From positions 682,001 to 746,000 of the forward strand of contig NZ_JAUHMF010000001.1 of assembly GCF_032334255.1 (NCBI RefSeq): 64,000 nucleotides of DNA, in the 5' to 3' direction. Under the pieces are notes generated by a model. The model searched no databases. It was not told the DNA's origin and saw nothing but the letters and a program-made list of their open reading frames with translations. The DNA is from Thermanaerothrix solaris. Its GTDB lineage: Bacteria > Chloroflexota > Anaerolineae > Anaerolineales > Anaerolineaceae. Positions within the stretch are counted from its first letter, which is position 1, and every line of letters begins with the position of its first letter. The position numbers and the translations under genes are program-made. Shown in pieces: positions 1 through 8,199 of this stretch.

Positions 1-1
1 C

Positions 2-310
2 AGCTTCTGTTATGTGGATGACCTTATTGAGGGAATTTATCGCCTCTTACTTTCAGATGAACACTACCCCGTAAATCTGGGTAACCCGCAGGAAATCACA
101 ATTTTGGAATTTGCCGAAGTGATCAACCGCCTGACTGGCAACAAAGCCGGGGTCGTCTTCAAGCCGGAGAGCCGTCTTGGGGATGATCCTCAACGCCGCC
201 AACCGGATATCACACGCGCCCGCACCATCTTGGGATGGGAACCCAAAACAAGTTTAGAGGAGGGCATACGACTGACCATACCGTATTTCCGTCAAAAAAT
301 GGGGCTTTAA
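2..310 (+). CDS. NAD-dependent epimerase / UDP-glucuronate decarboxylase-like protein, C-terminal part
   Basis: The 5' end lies outside the window; reading frame 2 is open from base 2. The first residues (SFCYVDDLIEGI) are the conserved segment just before the substrate loop of extended short-chain dehydrogenases such as UDP-glucuronate decarboxylase (UXS) and dTDP-glucose dehydratase. They are followed by NLGNPQEITILEFAE and a C-terminal LGWEPKTSLEEGI, both typical of the UXS subgroup. The enzyme would make a nucleotide sugar such as UDP-xylose in the cytoplasm for glycan synthesis. The neighbouring GtrA-type membrane protein fits a cell-surface polysaccharide context. The active-site YxxxK is outside the window, so the exact substrate is open. 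Confidence 0.8.
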   Translation, partial: SFCYVDDLIEGIYRLLLSDEHYPVNLGNPQEITILEFAEVINRLTGNKAGVVFKPESRLGDDPQRRQPDITRARTILGWEPKTSLEEGIRLTIPYFRQKMGL

Positions 311-771
311 TCGCCATTTTCACCGATTCTAAAGAACTGGGGCGCTTCCTGCGCTTTGCAGTCGTGGGAACCATTGGCGCAGTGATAGACTTTGGGCTGT
401 TTAATGCTTTGACCCAGGCTTCTGCCTTTTTCCATCAAAATGCCGTATGGGCAAGTGTCATTTCTTTTATTGCCGCCGTAACAAGCAATTTCGTTTGGAA
501 TCGTTACTGGACCTATCCCGATTCCCGGAGCAAACCCCTGGCCCAACAGGGCGCACAATTTTTAATGGTAAGCATCATCGGCCTGTTAATCCGCACCCCC
601 CTCTTTGCTTTCCTCGAGCCAATTCTGATCCGCTTTTTCCAGGCATGGTGGAAATGGGCCATCCTCTCCCCTATTATTGTGGCTCATAATGTTGCGCTTG
701 CTATTGTCATTGGCGTTGTTATGCTATGGAACTTCTTTGCCAATCGCTATTGGACGTATAATGATGTTTAA
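235..771 (+). CDS. GtrA-family membrane protein
   Basis: A small hydrophobic protein with about four membrane helices. It opens with the GtrA hallmark RFLRFAVVGTIGAVIDFG and contains the second-helix signature SNFVWNRYWTY, repeated near the end as FFANRYWTY. GtrA proteins are thought to flip or help flip polyprenyl-phosphate sugars across the cytoplasmic membrane for surface glycan modification. The only ATG in frame, at 235, lies 76 bases inside the upstream epimerase gene, and its first ~25 residues look non-native. No ATG, GTG or TTG with a good ribosome binding site occurs nearer residue 30, so the true start may be a rare codon near 307-337. It ends 9 bases before the next gene. Confidence 0.8.
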   Translation: MGTQNKFRGGHTTDHTVFPSKNGALIAIFTDSKELGRFLRFAVVGTIGAVIDFGLFNALTQASAFFHQNAVWASVISFIAAVTSNFVWNRYWTYPDSRSKPLAQQGAQFLMVSIIGLLIRTPLFAFLEPILIRFFQAWWKWAILSPIIVAHNVALAIVIGVVMLWNFFANRYWTYNDV

Positions 772-780
772 GTTCAACCA

Positions 781-2016
781 ATGAGCGATTCGCCTCTCAC
801 GACTAACCCCGATACATCTTCCGCCAACGTCCCACAACCGCGTTCCTTGCGGGAATTAATTGATATTGTCTCTGGACGGGCCCTCAAAGACATTCTTCCC
901 CAAGAGGACGCAGGTCTCGCCGAACCTTTGCCTTTCCCCTTCTTAGCCATTGTAGGCCAGTTTGAAATGCGCCTGGCGTTGTGCCTTAACCTCATCAATC
1001 CCGCCATTGGTGGTGTTCTGTTAATTGGCCCTCGCGGTACCGGCAAAACCACGGCAGTGCGCAGCCTGTTAGAGCTACTTCCAGAAATTGAACGCAGCGC
1101 CTGTTTTTACGGGTGTCTACCCGAGGACATTGAAACCGGGGGCATGGATGCCGTTTGCCCTGATTGTGCGCGTAAATATGCTGAGGGGCGCCCACTCACA
1201 GTAAAAGATCGCGTCAAGTTAATCGAACTGCCCCTTAATGCCCGCCTTGAAGACGTGGTTGGAGGGCTGGATGAGCGCGCCGTTGCTCATGAACGGTTCC
1301 GCCTCAAGCGAGGCATTCTTGCTCAGGCGGATCGAAATATTTTGTATGTTGACGAAGTCAATCTTCTCCCGGATGAAATCGTGGACGCCATCCTGGATGC
1401 AGCCTCAAGCGGTACCTACACGGTGCGTAGAGGTCCGCTCTCAGCCACGTATCGTGCCCGTTTTGTCCTCATCGGATCTATGAATCCCGAAGAGGGCAAC
1501 TTACGCCCCCAGATCCTTGACCGATTTGGGCTGCGTGTCCTTGTCCATGGTCTGAAAGATCCACACCAACGCCTCGAAGCCTATCGGCGCACTCAGTTTT
1601 ATCGGGTAAACCCTCGCGCAACTGTGGCTCACTATGCTGAAGAGACTGCGTTGATGCGTGAAGAAATCACTATGGCCCGCCGCTTATTACCGTCAGTACA
1701 AATTTCAGATCAGATTGCCTTGGAAGCCATCGGTCTCATCCAGCGCCTTAGGATTGATTCATTGCGTGCAGAGATCACGTTACTTGAAGCCGCTCGTGCC
1801 TACGCTGCTGCCGATAATCGCACCGAAGTAACCCTTGAAGATATCCGCCAAGTTGCTCCCATGGCTTTGCGGATGCGCCGCTCAATCTTTATGGAAAAAT
1901 ACCTCGAAAATCAAAGCAATGAGGATGAGGAAATTTTGCGACTCTTTTCCTCTCAAATAGAGCCTAATTTATCGGTTGCCCCTGCTCAGGAGGATAAAGA
2001 TGCCCCCGGCTCTTAA
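781..2016 (+). CDS. MoxR/BchI-type AAA+ ATPase (magnesium chelatase subunit I-like)
   Basis: AAA+ ATPase of the helix-2-insert clade, 411 residues. Walker A is GPRGTGKT (residues 83-90) and Walker B is YVDEVN (189-194), with a sensor/arginine-finger region LRPQILDRFGLRV near residue 250. The segment between Walker A and B has four cysteines (CFYGC, then CPDC), often seen in heterotrophic relatives. BchI/ChlI drives Mg insertion into protoporphyrin, but no other chelatase or bacteriochlorophyll gene is visible here. A chaperone-like MoxR role or a chelatase for another metal is equally possible. The next gene begins 17 bases before its stop, so the two are probably translationally coupled, and the URO-D fold of that neighbour keeps a tetrapyrrole link thinkable. 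Confidence 0.8.
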   Translation: MSDSPLTTNPDTSSANVPQPRSLRELIDIVSGRALKDILPQEDAGLAEPLPFPFLAIVGQFEMRLALCLNLINPAIGGVLLIGPRGTGKTTAVRSLLELLPEIERSACFYGCLPEDIETGGMDAVCPDCARKYAEGRPLTVKDRVKLIELPLNARLEDVVGGLDERAVAHERFRLKRGILAQADRNILYVDEVNLLPDEIVDAILDAASSGTYTVRRGPLSATYRARFVLIGSMNPEEGNLRPQILDRFGLRVLVHGLKDPHQRLEAYRRTQFYRVNPRATVAHYAEETALMREEITMARRLLPSVQISDQIALEAIGLIQRLRIDSLRAEITLLEAARAYAAADNRTEVTLEDIRQVAPMALRMRRSIFMEKYLENQSNEDEEILRLFSSQIEPNLSVAPAQEDKDAPGS

Positions 2017-2992
2017 TCACTATACGCGCCTGGAACGCTGCCTGGCTGGTGAAGATGTTGACCGCATTCCTATCGCCCTGTGGCGACACTTTCCAGTAGA
2101 TGACCAGCACCCTGAGCGTCTGGCCAAGGCCATCGTCCAATTTCAAAGTACATACGATTTCGATTTTATAAAAGTAACCCCTGCCTCATCTTACTGCCTC
2201 CGCGATTGGGGTATCACGGATCAGTGGGAGGGAGATCCCGAAGGTACCCGTACTTATCTCCATCATACTGTCGCCCACCCTGAGGATTGGCTAAAATTGC
2301 CCCCTCTAAACCCTTATCAGGGCGCATTAGGCGACATGCTGAGCACCCTTCGTACTTTGAAGCACCACTTTGCAGGGCAGGTGCCGATTCTTCAGACCAT
2401 CTTTTCCCCCCTGGCCCAAGCCAAAAATCTGGCCGGTGAAGAACGCCTCATTCTACATTTACGTACCGCACCTGACGCCCTCCATGCCGGACTGCAGAGA
2501 ATCACTGAATCCACCCTTGCTTTTGTAGGGGCGCTGAAGGAACTAGGTATTGACGGAATTTTTTATGCGGTCCAGCATGCTCGTTTTGATGTGCTTTCTC
2601 CGTTAGAATTCAGCGAATTCGGTCGAGCGTATGATCTCAAAATTTTAGATGCAGCGCGTGATTTCTGGCTTAATGTGGGGCATATTCACGGTGAACATAT
2701 CATGTTCTCCCTGATTCAAGATTATCCGGTACAAATTCTGAATTGGCACGATCGACAAACTACGCCAACCCTACGCGAAGCCCTTACCCGCGTTTCTGGT
2801 GCTGTCTGCGGTGGGCTTTCTCAATGGAGTACAATGGCATTAGGTAATCCGGAGGATGTGCAACGCGAAGCGCGCCAAGCCATTCAAGAGACCCAAGGAA
2901 AACGATTCATCTTGGGCACCGGCTGCGTCTTGCCCATCATTACCCCGCATGGGAATATCTTAGCCGCCTGCCAAGCGACGAATTTGGTATAG
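2000..2992 (+). CDS. Uroporphyrinogen decarboxylase (URO-D) family protein
   Basis: A 330-residue TIM-barrel protein of the URO-D family. The opening NHYTRLERCLAGEDVDRIPIALWRHFP is the usual URO-D start (RvxAalrgepvDRiPvalW). Later segments (FDFIKVTPASSY, GIFYAVQHA, HGEHIMF, GTGCVLPIITP) follow the family. True HemE decarboxylates uroporphyrinogen III; many relatives instead handle methylated cofactors or methyl transfer. This copy diverges from HemE around the substrate arginines, so I leave the symbol empty. The start at 2000 is set by AGGAGG at 1988-1993, six bases upstream. An earlier in-frame codon at 1976 lacks such a site. It overlaps the end of the AAA+ ATPase gene. Confidence 0.75.
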   Translation: MPPALNHYTRLERCLAGEDVDRIPIALWRHFPVDDQHPERLAKAIVQFQSTYDFDFIKVTPASSYCLRDWGITDQWEGDPEGTRTYLHHTVAHPEDWLKLPPLNPYQGALGDMLSTLRTLKHHFAGQVPILQTIFSPLAQAKNLAGEERLILHLRTAPDALHAGLQRITESTLAFVGALKELGIDGIFYAVQHARFDVLSPLEFSEFGRAYDLKILDAARDFWLNVGHIHGEHIMFSLIQDYPVQILNWHDRQTTPTLREALTRVSGAVCGGLSQWSTMALGNPEDVQREARQAIQETQGKRFILGTGCVLPIITPHGNILAACQATNLV

Positions 2993-3008
2993 GGCACAAA
3001 GAATTCAT

Positions 3009-3596
3009 ATGACACCTCCACGCATTATCGGTGGTAAATCCGGGGGAATTCGTCTCCGCAGCGTTCCGGGTAGTGGAACCCGCCCGATCACCGATCGGGT
3101 AAAAGAGGCCCTATTTAACATCCTCGGACCTGAGATCGAGGGATCAACCTTCTTGGACCTATTTGCTGGAACCGGCAGTGTGGGTTTGGAAGCATTGAGC
3201 CGGGGGGCATCCTACGTGTGCTTTATAGATGCAAGTCGTCAGGCTATCTCAACCATTAAGGAAAACCTGCGCCTTACCCATTTAGAGCAAGGGGCGGAAA
3301 TATTACACATGGACGCTTTTGCTTTTCTGCGCCATCCTCCCACCCGCACTTTTGATTTTATCTTTGTGGCCCCACCTCAGTACAAAGGCTTATGGGAGAA
3401 AGCCCTCGCGGTGTTGGACGCAAACCCCACCTGGCTCTCTCCTACCGGCACAATAATCGTTCAAATAGACCCCAATGAATATAAGCCCCTCTTATTACAA
3501 CATTTTGCCGAAGAAGATCGGCGTCGTTATGGATCAACCCAATTGATTTTCTACCGTTGCAAACCTTCTCAAGAGGCAATTGCCACTTCCAAATAG
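3009..3596 (+). CDS. rsmD: 16S rRNA (guanine(966)-N(2))-methyltransferase RsmD-like
   Basis: A 195-residue Rossmann methyltransferase. It starts with the RsmD signature RIIGGKSGGIRL and TRPITDRVKEALFNIL, and then has the SAM-binding FLDLFAGTGSVGLEALSRGA (residues 48-67). RsmD methylates G966 of 16S rRNA during 30S assembly. The catalytic (N/D)PP(F/Y) motif is unusual: residues 121-125 read APPQY, so the acidic or amide residue that holds the target base amino group is replaced by Ala. I recall the same variant in relatives from this phylum, so it is probably a lineage form and not decay. In many bacteria coaD follows rsmD; here coaD is 48 kb away. Confidence 0.85.
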   Translation: MTPPRIIGGKSGGIRLRSVPGSGTRPITDRVKEALFNILGPEIEGSTFLDLFAGTGSVGLEALSRGASYVCFIDASRQAISTIKENLRLTHLEQGAEILHMDAFAFLRHPPTRTFDFIFVAPPQYKGLWEKALAVLDANPTWLSPTGTIIVQIDPNEYKPLLLQHFAEEDRRRYGSTQLIFYRCKPSQEAIATSK

Positions 3597-3600
3597 AAGA

Positions 3601-4107
3601 TTAAGAAGTCTCAAACTCCACCTGGAGATGATCCTGGTCATCATAGTAATAATGCGCCACAAAGGGGGGCTCGTCCTCCTGATGCCTCAAGACGCGGGGT
3701 AACAAAACGTACAAATCAGATACCAGCGGCAATCTATTGACATCGTTTTGTGCAATCCATTCGGCATTACCTTCTGGAGATGACCTCACTTCCCCTCCTA
3801 CATAGTCCCCGCGAAAAACATAAAGCCCGATTCCGACCGTTTCACCCGTATCAATCATAATCACACCGCATAGCCGTAAGTTAGCAACCTCCAGTCCCGT
3901 TTCCTCTTGAACTTCCCTTTTAGCAGCGGCTAAAATTCCTTCACCCTGCTCAACGTGCCCGCCGATACCATTATAAAGTCCAGCCCAGAGCCGCTTATGT
4001 GGTGCCCCTTTTAAAAGGAGCACTTTGTCATTATGGGTGATAAAAATGAGGGTGCGAGGAATAATGGTGTATCGGTCCCTAAAAACGCCTTGTTCTTCTC
4101 GTCCCAT
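3601..4107 (-). CDS. Nudix hydrolase (NTP pyrophosphohydrolase)
   Basis: A 168-residue Nudix protein. The box is complete: G50, E56, then REVQEETGL at residues 64-72, giving the GX5EX7REUXEEXGU Mg2+ site that cleaves nucleoside diphosphates linked to another moiety. The preceding IFITHNDKVLLLKGAPHKRLWAG resembles MutT / 8-oxo-dGTP-type and NUDT1-like enzymes, and the IGIYVFRG-like strand (GIGLYVFRG) supports the fold. The substrate cannot be called. It is convergent with rsmD (4 bases between the stops). It is separated from the phosphofructokinase gene upstream by a hairpin, so it probably has its own transcript. Confidence 0.85.
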   Translation of the reverse strand: MGREEQGVFRDRYTIIPRTLIFITHNDKVLLLKGAPHKRLWAGLYNGIGGHVEQGEGILAAAKREVQEETGLEVANLRLCGVIMIDTGETVGIGLYVFRGDYVGGEVRSSPEGNAEWIAQNDVNRLPLVSDLYVLLPRVLRHQEDEPPFVAHYYYDDQDHLQVEFETS

Positions 4108-4138
4108 GGTAGAAGTTCCAATCCAAATGCTAAATTTA

Positions 4139-4164
4139 GAGGCCCTGGCGTTGGGCAGGGCCTC
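4139..4164 (-). terminator. Hairpin downstream of phosphofructokinase
   Basis: GAGGCCCTG (4139-4147) and CAGGGCCTC (4156-4164) form a perfect 9-bp stem with an 8-base loop, 14 bases after the phosphofructokinase stop on the minus strand. The sequence after it on that strand (TAAATTTAG) is AU-rich but not a U run, so termination may be weak. Confidence 0.55.
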
Positions 4165-4177
4165 CTCTCTAAAATTC

Positions 4178-5347
4178 TTAACTTAAAAACATTGGAACGC
4201 CCATAAAATCCTTAACCCGCGGACGATAAGTTTCAATATCGTAGTAGGAAGGCACATCCACGCGCTTACGACCGGCCATTACAATCTCCACCGGTACGGT
4301 AGTGTATTTACCGCCGTGTAAGGCGACCATCTTGCCGGTCTCTTTGCGCCGAATCAATTGGATGGCAAGGTTACCAAAGGACATTGCCACCATCCGATCC
4401 AGGGAATCTGGTGCCCCAGAACGCATCAGGTACCCTAATTGTTGATACATCGTATTTTGACCGGTGCGCCGCTTGATTTCCTCACTCACAAGCATCCCGA
4501 TTCCCCCTAATTTGCGATGACCATATGCATCAGCCTCACCAGTTACAAACATTTCTCCCCCTTCCATAATCGCGCCTTCTGAGATGGTCATAATGGCGTA
4601 ATTGGAAGGGTTGTTGCGTTTGTCGTACATCAAGAAATCGCATAACTTTTGAATATCAAATGGCACCTCAGGGATGACAGCCCGATCCACATAAGCCAGA
4701 TAACCACTGATCAAACACGTTTCACCGCAATAGCGCCCGAACAGTTCCACCACGCCAATCCGTTCATGGGAGCCTACTGAGGTGCGCATGTTGGTGATAA
4801 ATTCCACACTACGGGTGACTGCTGTGGAAAAACCAATACAGTAATCCGTGCCAAAAACATCATTGTCCATGGTCTTGGGAATGGCTACCACCGGAAAGCC
4901 CTCACGGTGTAGACGCACCGCAAACGAGAGCGTATCATCTCCACCGATTGGCACAAGTACATCAATCCCCAGATGACCTAGCACGTTGAGAACATAGTCG
5001 GTGTAATCGGTTTTCCCTTCCTCGGGGATAGGTTTCCCCCACTTTGAATTCTTCAAGAAGTCCGGTGTATCCTTGGGAGAAACACGCTGCGGGTTAGTGC
5101 GTGATGTATGAAGCACGGTTCCCCCAGTTCGATCTATGGTGCGCACATCTTCGGCGTGCAGTTCACGAATGTAATAATCACGCGTAGAGGGTTCGTCCGG
5201 GTTGTAATGAAGTAAACCCGCCCACCCCCGGCGAATGCCAATAACGCGGTAGCCCAGTTCCAACGCCCCCATCACCACCGATTTGATGCAGGGATTCAAC
5301 CCGGGCACATCCCCACCACCGGTTAAGATCCCAATCGTCAGTGTCAT
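4178..5347 (-). CDS. 6-phosphofructokinase, probably pyrophosphate-dependent
   Basis: A 389-residue PFK-A family enzyme converting fructose-6-phosphate to fructose-1,6-bisphosphate. It has the phosphate loop GILTGGGDVPGLNPC (residues 6-20). PIGGDDTLS (133-141) carries the Asp seen at the position of E. coli Gly104 in PPi-dependent enzymes. PKTMDND (157-163) puts Lys158 at the position of E. coli Gly124. This Asp/Lys pair is the classic marker of PPi-PFK, which would make the step reversible and ATP-saving. MRTSVGSHERIGVVELFGR and the C-terminal region also fit the family. It lies 47 bases downstream of a histidine kinase gene in the same direction. The phosphoryl donor is inferred from residues only. 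Confidence 0.85.
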   Translation of the reverse strand: MTLTIGILTGGGDVPGLNPCIKSVVMGALELGYRVIGIRRGWAGLLHYNPDEPSTRDYYIRELHAEDVRTIDRTGGTVLHTSRTNPQRVSPKDTPDFLKNSKWGKPIPEEGKTDYTDYVLNVLGHLGIDVLVPIGGDDTLSFAVRLHREGFPVVAIPKTMDNDVFGTDYCIGFSTAVTRSVEFITNMRTSVGSHERIGVVELFGRYCGETCLISGYLAYVDRAVIPEVPFDIQKLCDFLMYDKRNNPSNYAIMTISEGAIMEGGEMFVTGEADAYGHRKLGGIGMLVSEEIKRRTGQNTMYQQLGYLMRSGAPDSLDRMVAMSFGNLAIQLIRRKETGKMVALHGGKYTTVPVEIVMAGRKRVDVPSYYDIETYRPRVKDFMGVPMFLS

Positions 5348-5394
5348 AAGCAGATCCTCCCGTGAAAGAATTCGATTATGGTGTTGGTCAATCC

Positions 5395-6456
5395 CTAGAG
5401 TGTAATGTTACTCAGGGGGATTTGCAAGGTTACGCGGCAGCCCTGCCCTGGTGCCGTGTCAATATCCACTGTGCCGCCAAGCATCTCGACACGCTCGCGG
5501 ATCAAGCGCAATCCCAGGCCGCTGCTTTCTTGAAGTTGATGCACGTCAAAACCCTTACCATCATCCCGAACCACAACCCGCACAAATTGATCACCCACCT
5601 CCAAGAAAACTTCAATTGAGAGTTTCCGTAATGTATCTTGATTATGGCGGTATGCATTGTTCATGAGTTCCTGGATGGCGCGGAAAATCATAACCTCAGC
5701 ATAAGGCACAAAACGTTGCTGAGCACCGCGTGTGATCACGTTAACCTCAGCGCCGGTTTCGCTGCTAAATGTTTCTCCATACCGTTGCACGGTAATAAAA
5801 AGTCCCAAATCATCTAACATCATCGGACGCAACCCAGCAATAAATAGGCGCACCTTTTGAAAAGTCGCCATGGCTGCGTTCTTTAGACTTTCCAATTCCT
5901 CTCGAGCCTTTAGCGGATCTAAATCAAAGAGGCGTGACGCAATTTCGGCTTGCACAATAAAATTGGAAAGGTCTTGAGCTGGACCATCATGCATTTGCCG
6001 TGATAGTTTCTGCCGTTCGGTTTCCTGAGCATCAATGAGTTTTTCCAGCATGGCCATGCCGCTGTTTCCCCCTCGTTTACCCCCTGCTAGCGAACCTTCG
6101 GTCAAAAAGTTCTGCACCCTCTCTAAGAGGTTAATATACTTTTCTAAATGCGCCTGATCGTTCTGCAACTTTTCAACCTGACTACGCATTACCAGAAGCC
6201 TTCGCTGGGCATCCAGAGCCGAGTCGTAAACCACCCGAATATCGCTCCTGGGCACCGATTCAAACTGATTGTGGAGTTGCTGTAAATGCGCATTGATATT
6301 AGCGTTCCGTTGCGTCAATCGTGTTAACTCCACCTGACTGCGCTCAATCATCTGGGTAACTTCATCATAGGCACGTCGCGATGCTTCAAGTTCAGAGGCA
6401 ACAAAATCCACAAATGATTCCCATGCATTTGACTCGTTGGTTGCTTGAATCACCAT
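5395..6456 (-). CDS. Soluble DegS-like sensor histidine kinase
   Basis: A 353-residue cytoplasmic kinase with no membrane segment. Residues 20-115 are predicted coiled coil (heptads with TRLTQRNANINAHLQQLHNQ), resembling the DegS sensor region. Residues 145-215 are a HisKA_3 dimerisation domain with phospho-acceptor His156 in MHDGPAQDL. Residues 245-350 form the HATPase: N box ELMNNAYRHNQ, G1 RDDGKGFD, G2 GLGLRLIRERVEMLGG. HisKA_3 kinases normally pair with NarL/LuxR-type regulators, but none is adjacent; the nearest downstream gene is phosphofructokinase. The partner and signal are therefore unknown. An extended -10 promoter lies 71 bases upstream. Confidence 0.9.
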   Translation of the reverse strand: MVIQATNESNAWESFVDFVASELEASRRAYDEVTQMIERSQVELTRLTQRNANINAHLQQLHNQFESVPRSDIRVVYDSALDAQRRLLVMRSQVEKLQNDQAHLEKYINLLERVQNFLTEGSLAGGKRGGNSGMAMLEKLIDAQETERQKLSRQMHDGPAQDLSNFIVQAEIASRLFDLDPLKAREELESLKNAAMATFQKVRLFIAGLRPMMLDDLGLFITVQRYGETFSSETGAEVNVITRGAQQRFVPYAEVMIFRAIQELMNNAYRHNQDTLRKLSIEVFLEVGDQFVRVVVRDDGKGFDVHQLQESSGLGLRLIRERVEMLGGTVDIDTAPGQGCRVTLQIPLSNITL

Positions 6457-6526
6457 GCTTCAACTCCACGTCAATTAGCGAAATCATTTTCGATTCTTTA
6501 GTAAAAAGGGGCGCTAATCAAGCGTA

Positions 6527-6535
6527 AGTATAGCA
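6527..6535 (-). promoter_or_regulatory. Extended -10 promoter for the histidine kinase gene
   Basis: On the minus strand TGC-TATACT (6535-6527) is a good extended -10 element; no clear -35 box is present. The predicted start near 6520 gives a leader of about 64 bases before the kinase ATG at 6456. Confidence 0.5.
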
Positions 6536-6561
6536 CAATTGTCTAGGCTTGCTCCTGAAAA

Positions 6562-8190
6562 TTAGCGGCAGGTTTTTTCGGCATCTTCCAGCGCTAAAAT
6601 ATGCGCACCCTGCACAGTGTCTAAATATTTTAAAGCCTCAACGCTCGTTGGGTTTGCATACAATGTATCAAGGTTAATCTGATCTGGCTCCAATATCACA
6701 TAATCAGCTTGGTAGCGACACATTGCTGCCAACAATTGGGAAACATCACCACCGGGGATAACGATGCTGGAACGATGGGTAAGGACAAAAAACGTCGGTG
6801 GGTTATTGACGGCTCCTAGTGAAGATTCGGGGGAGAATCCCCAATCTGAAAGTTTGTGATTGATGGCCATATACCTATCCTGCGTCACCTGCCACGCCGG
6901 AGGCCTTTCCTCATCCCCAATGTACCGTTGGAAGTAAATGACAGCCGATGCTGCAAAAACTATCAACAGAATCCCGACCCCCAAAAAGCCCTGACTAACC
7001 TTTGGTTGCCACCGCCGGTGTTGTGTTCCCCACTCGATCAGGGCTTGAAATCCTTGCCAACCCAATACCCAAAGGAAGGGTTGGAGAGCGGCACCCGAGT
7101 GAAAAAATCCTCCTCTAACACCCGCAAAGGGAAAAACCAGCGAAAAAATCAACCCCATCCCGAGCCACATCCCAAATCCAAAACGCGTCTCGAAGCGAGG
7201 CCACGTCTTCACTATGCCCCAAATGATAAGAGGGAAGAAAACCACTTGCCCTTGAACAGCAATGGCAGTAAGTAGATTCTGTCCCAACGCCCAAAGACGA
7301 TCTTTTATGATCGCTCCCCACCCTTGCCCAATCCAATGCTCAAAGGTCAGTTGCGAGGCTGGATAGTAAAATAATTCGTTGTACTCTCGCAACCACAACA
7401 CCCGTCCTGAGCCCGGTTGGAACAATGTGCCAAACGCTTGTAGGTTGTGCCAAAGCCACGGTGTAATCATAAGGCCGTAACCCACACCCATAACCAAGAT
7501 ATTTAGAATGGCTACACGCATTTTTCTGGGGATACCACTCACCTGTTTGGATATCATCGGCTTAAGCACCATGCCTACTTGGAGAAATATGCTGGCTAGC
7601 AACCAGACCACTCCATCGGCTCGAGAGAGGTGAAACAGACCACATAAGACGCCGACACTAAGCGAACGCAAAACTTCTGCTCTCTCTCCCCAAATACGCT
7701 CAGCCCCACACACAAGGATAAAATACAAAGTGCCCAACGTTACGATCGGGGTAAAAGATTCGGGAAAGGTGATAAAACCAGCATAAAAGATGGGAAAAGA
7801 CACCGCTAACCCACCCAACCAGGCCAATAACCTTTGCCCAGTTTTTCGGAATACCCAATAAGCAACCAGAACAACGTTTACGCCATGGAGGGCAACAAAG
7901 GGCAATCGCGCCGCCCATAAGGCAGGGGTTCCAACTAACCACATCCCTATCGCTGCTAGAACTGCCGGTAGCGGCATCCAATAATCAAACGCGGGCATTG
8001 GTACGCCTTTCGGATCCGCCAAGTAGTTCCAGATAAAAGGTTGTTCCCCCCCTCGCCCCCAGAAAATCTGCTGACCAAGCGCATAATAATAATCACTATC
8101 CATGACGGCTGCTACCGGCTGCGTCCATAGCATCATAGCCGCGATTCCGGCTCCGATGAGGCCCAATATAAAGTAATGGACGCGCTTCAT
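6562..8190 (-). CDS. Polytopic membrane glycosyltransferase-like protein (GT39/PMT-like)
   Basis: A 542-residue protein with roughly ten to twelve hydrophobic helices. An N-terminal helix is followed by an extracellular loop holding the acidic DSDYYYALGQQI that in GT-C enzymes (ArnT, PMT and oligosaccharyltransferase-like) coordinates the lipid-linked donor. The C-terminal ~100 residues (PPTFFVLTHRSSIVIPGGD onward) look like a soluble extracytoplasmic domain. GT-C enzymes use polyprenyl-phosphate sugars on the outer membrane face. The specific sugar and acceptor cannot be read from sequence. It follows a GT87-like gene by 9 bases in the same direction, so the two form a unit, probably for surface glycans or glycoproteins. 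Confidence 0.7.
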   Translation of the reverse strand: MKRVHYFILGLIGAGIAAMMLWTQPVAAVMDSDYYYALGQQIFWGRGGEQPFIWNYLADPKGVPMPAFDYWMPLPAVLAAIGMWLVGTPALWAARLPFVALHGVNVVLVAYWVFRKTGQRLLAWLGGLAVSFPIFYAGFITFPESFTPIVTLGTLYFILVCGAERIWGERAEVLRSLSVGVLCGLFHLSRADGVVWLLASIFLQVGMVLKPMISKQVSGIPRKMRVAILNILVMGVGYGLMITPWLWHNLQAFGTLFQPGSGRVLWLREYNELFYYPASQLTFEHWIGQGWGAIIKDRLWALGQNLLTAIAVQGQVVFFPLIIWGIVKTWPRFETRFGFGMWLGMGLIFSLVFPFAGVRGGFFHSGAALQPFLWVLGWQGFQALIEWGTQHRRWQPKVSQGFLGVGILLIVFAASAVIYFQRYIGDEERPPAWQVTQDRYMAINHKLSDWGFSPESSLGAVNNPPTFFVLTHRSSIVIPGGDVSQLLAAMCRYQADYVILEPDQINLDTLYANPTSVEALKYLDTVQGAHILALEDAEKTCR

Positions 8191-8199
8191 CCTCCCCCT

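Noticed and set aside
781..2016. Evidence for bacteriochlorophyll synthesis from the BchI-like ATPase
   Set aside because: No BchD, BchH or other pigment gene is in the window; MoxR/BchI-like ATPases are common in non-phototrophs.
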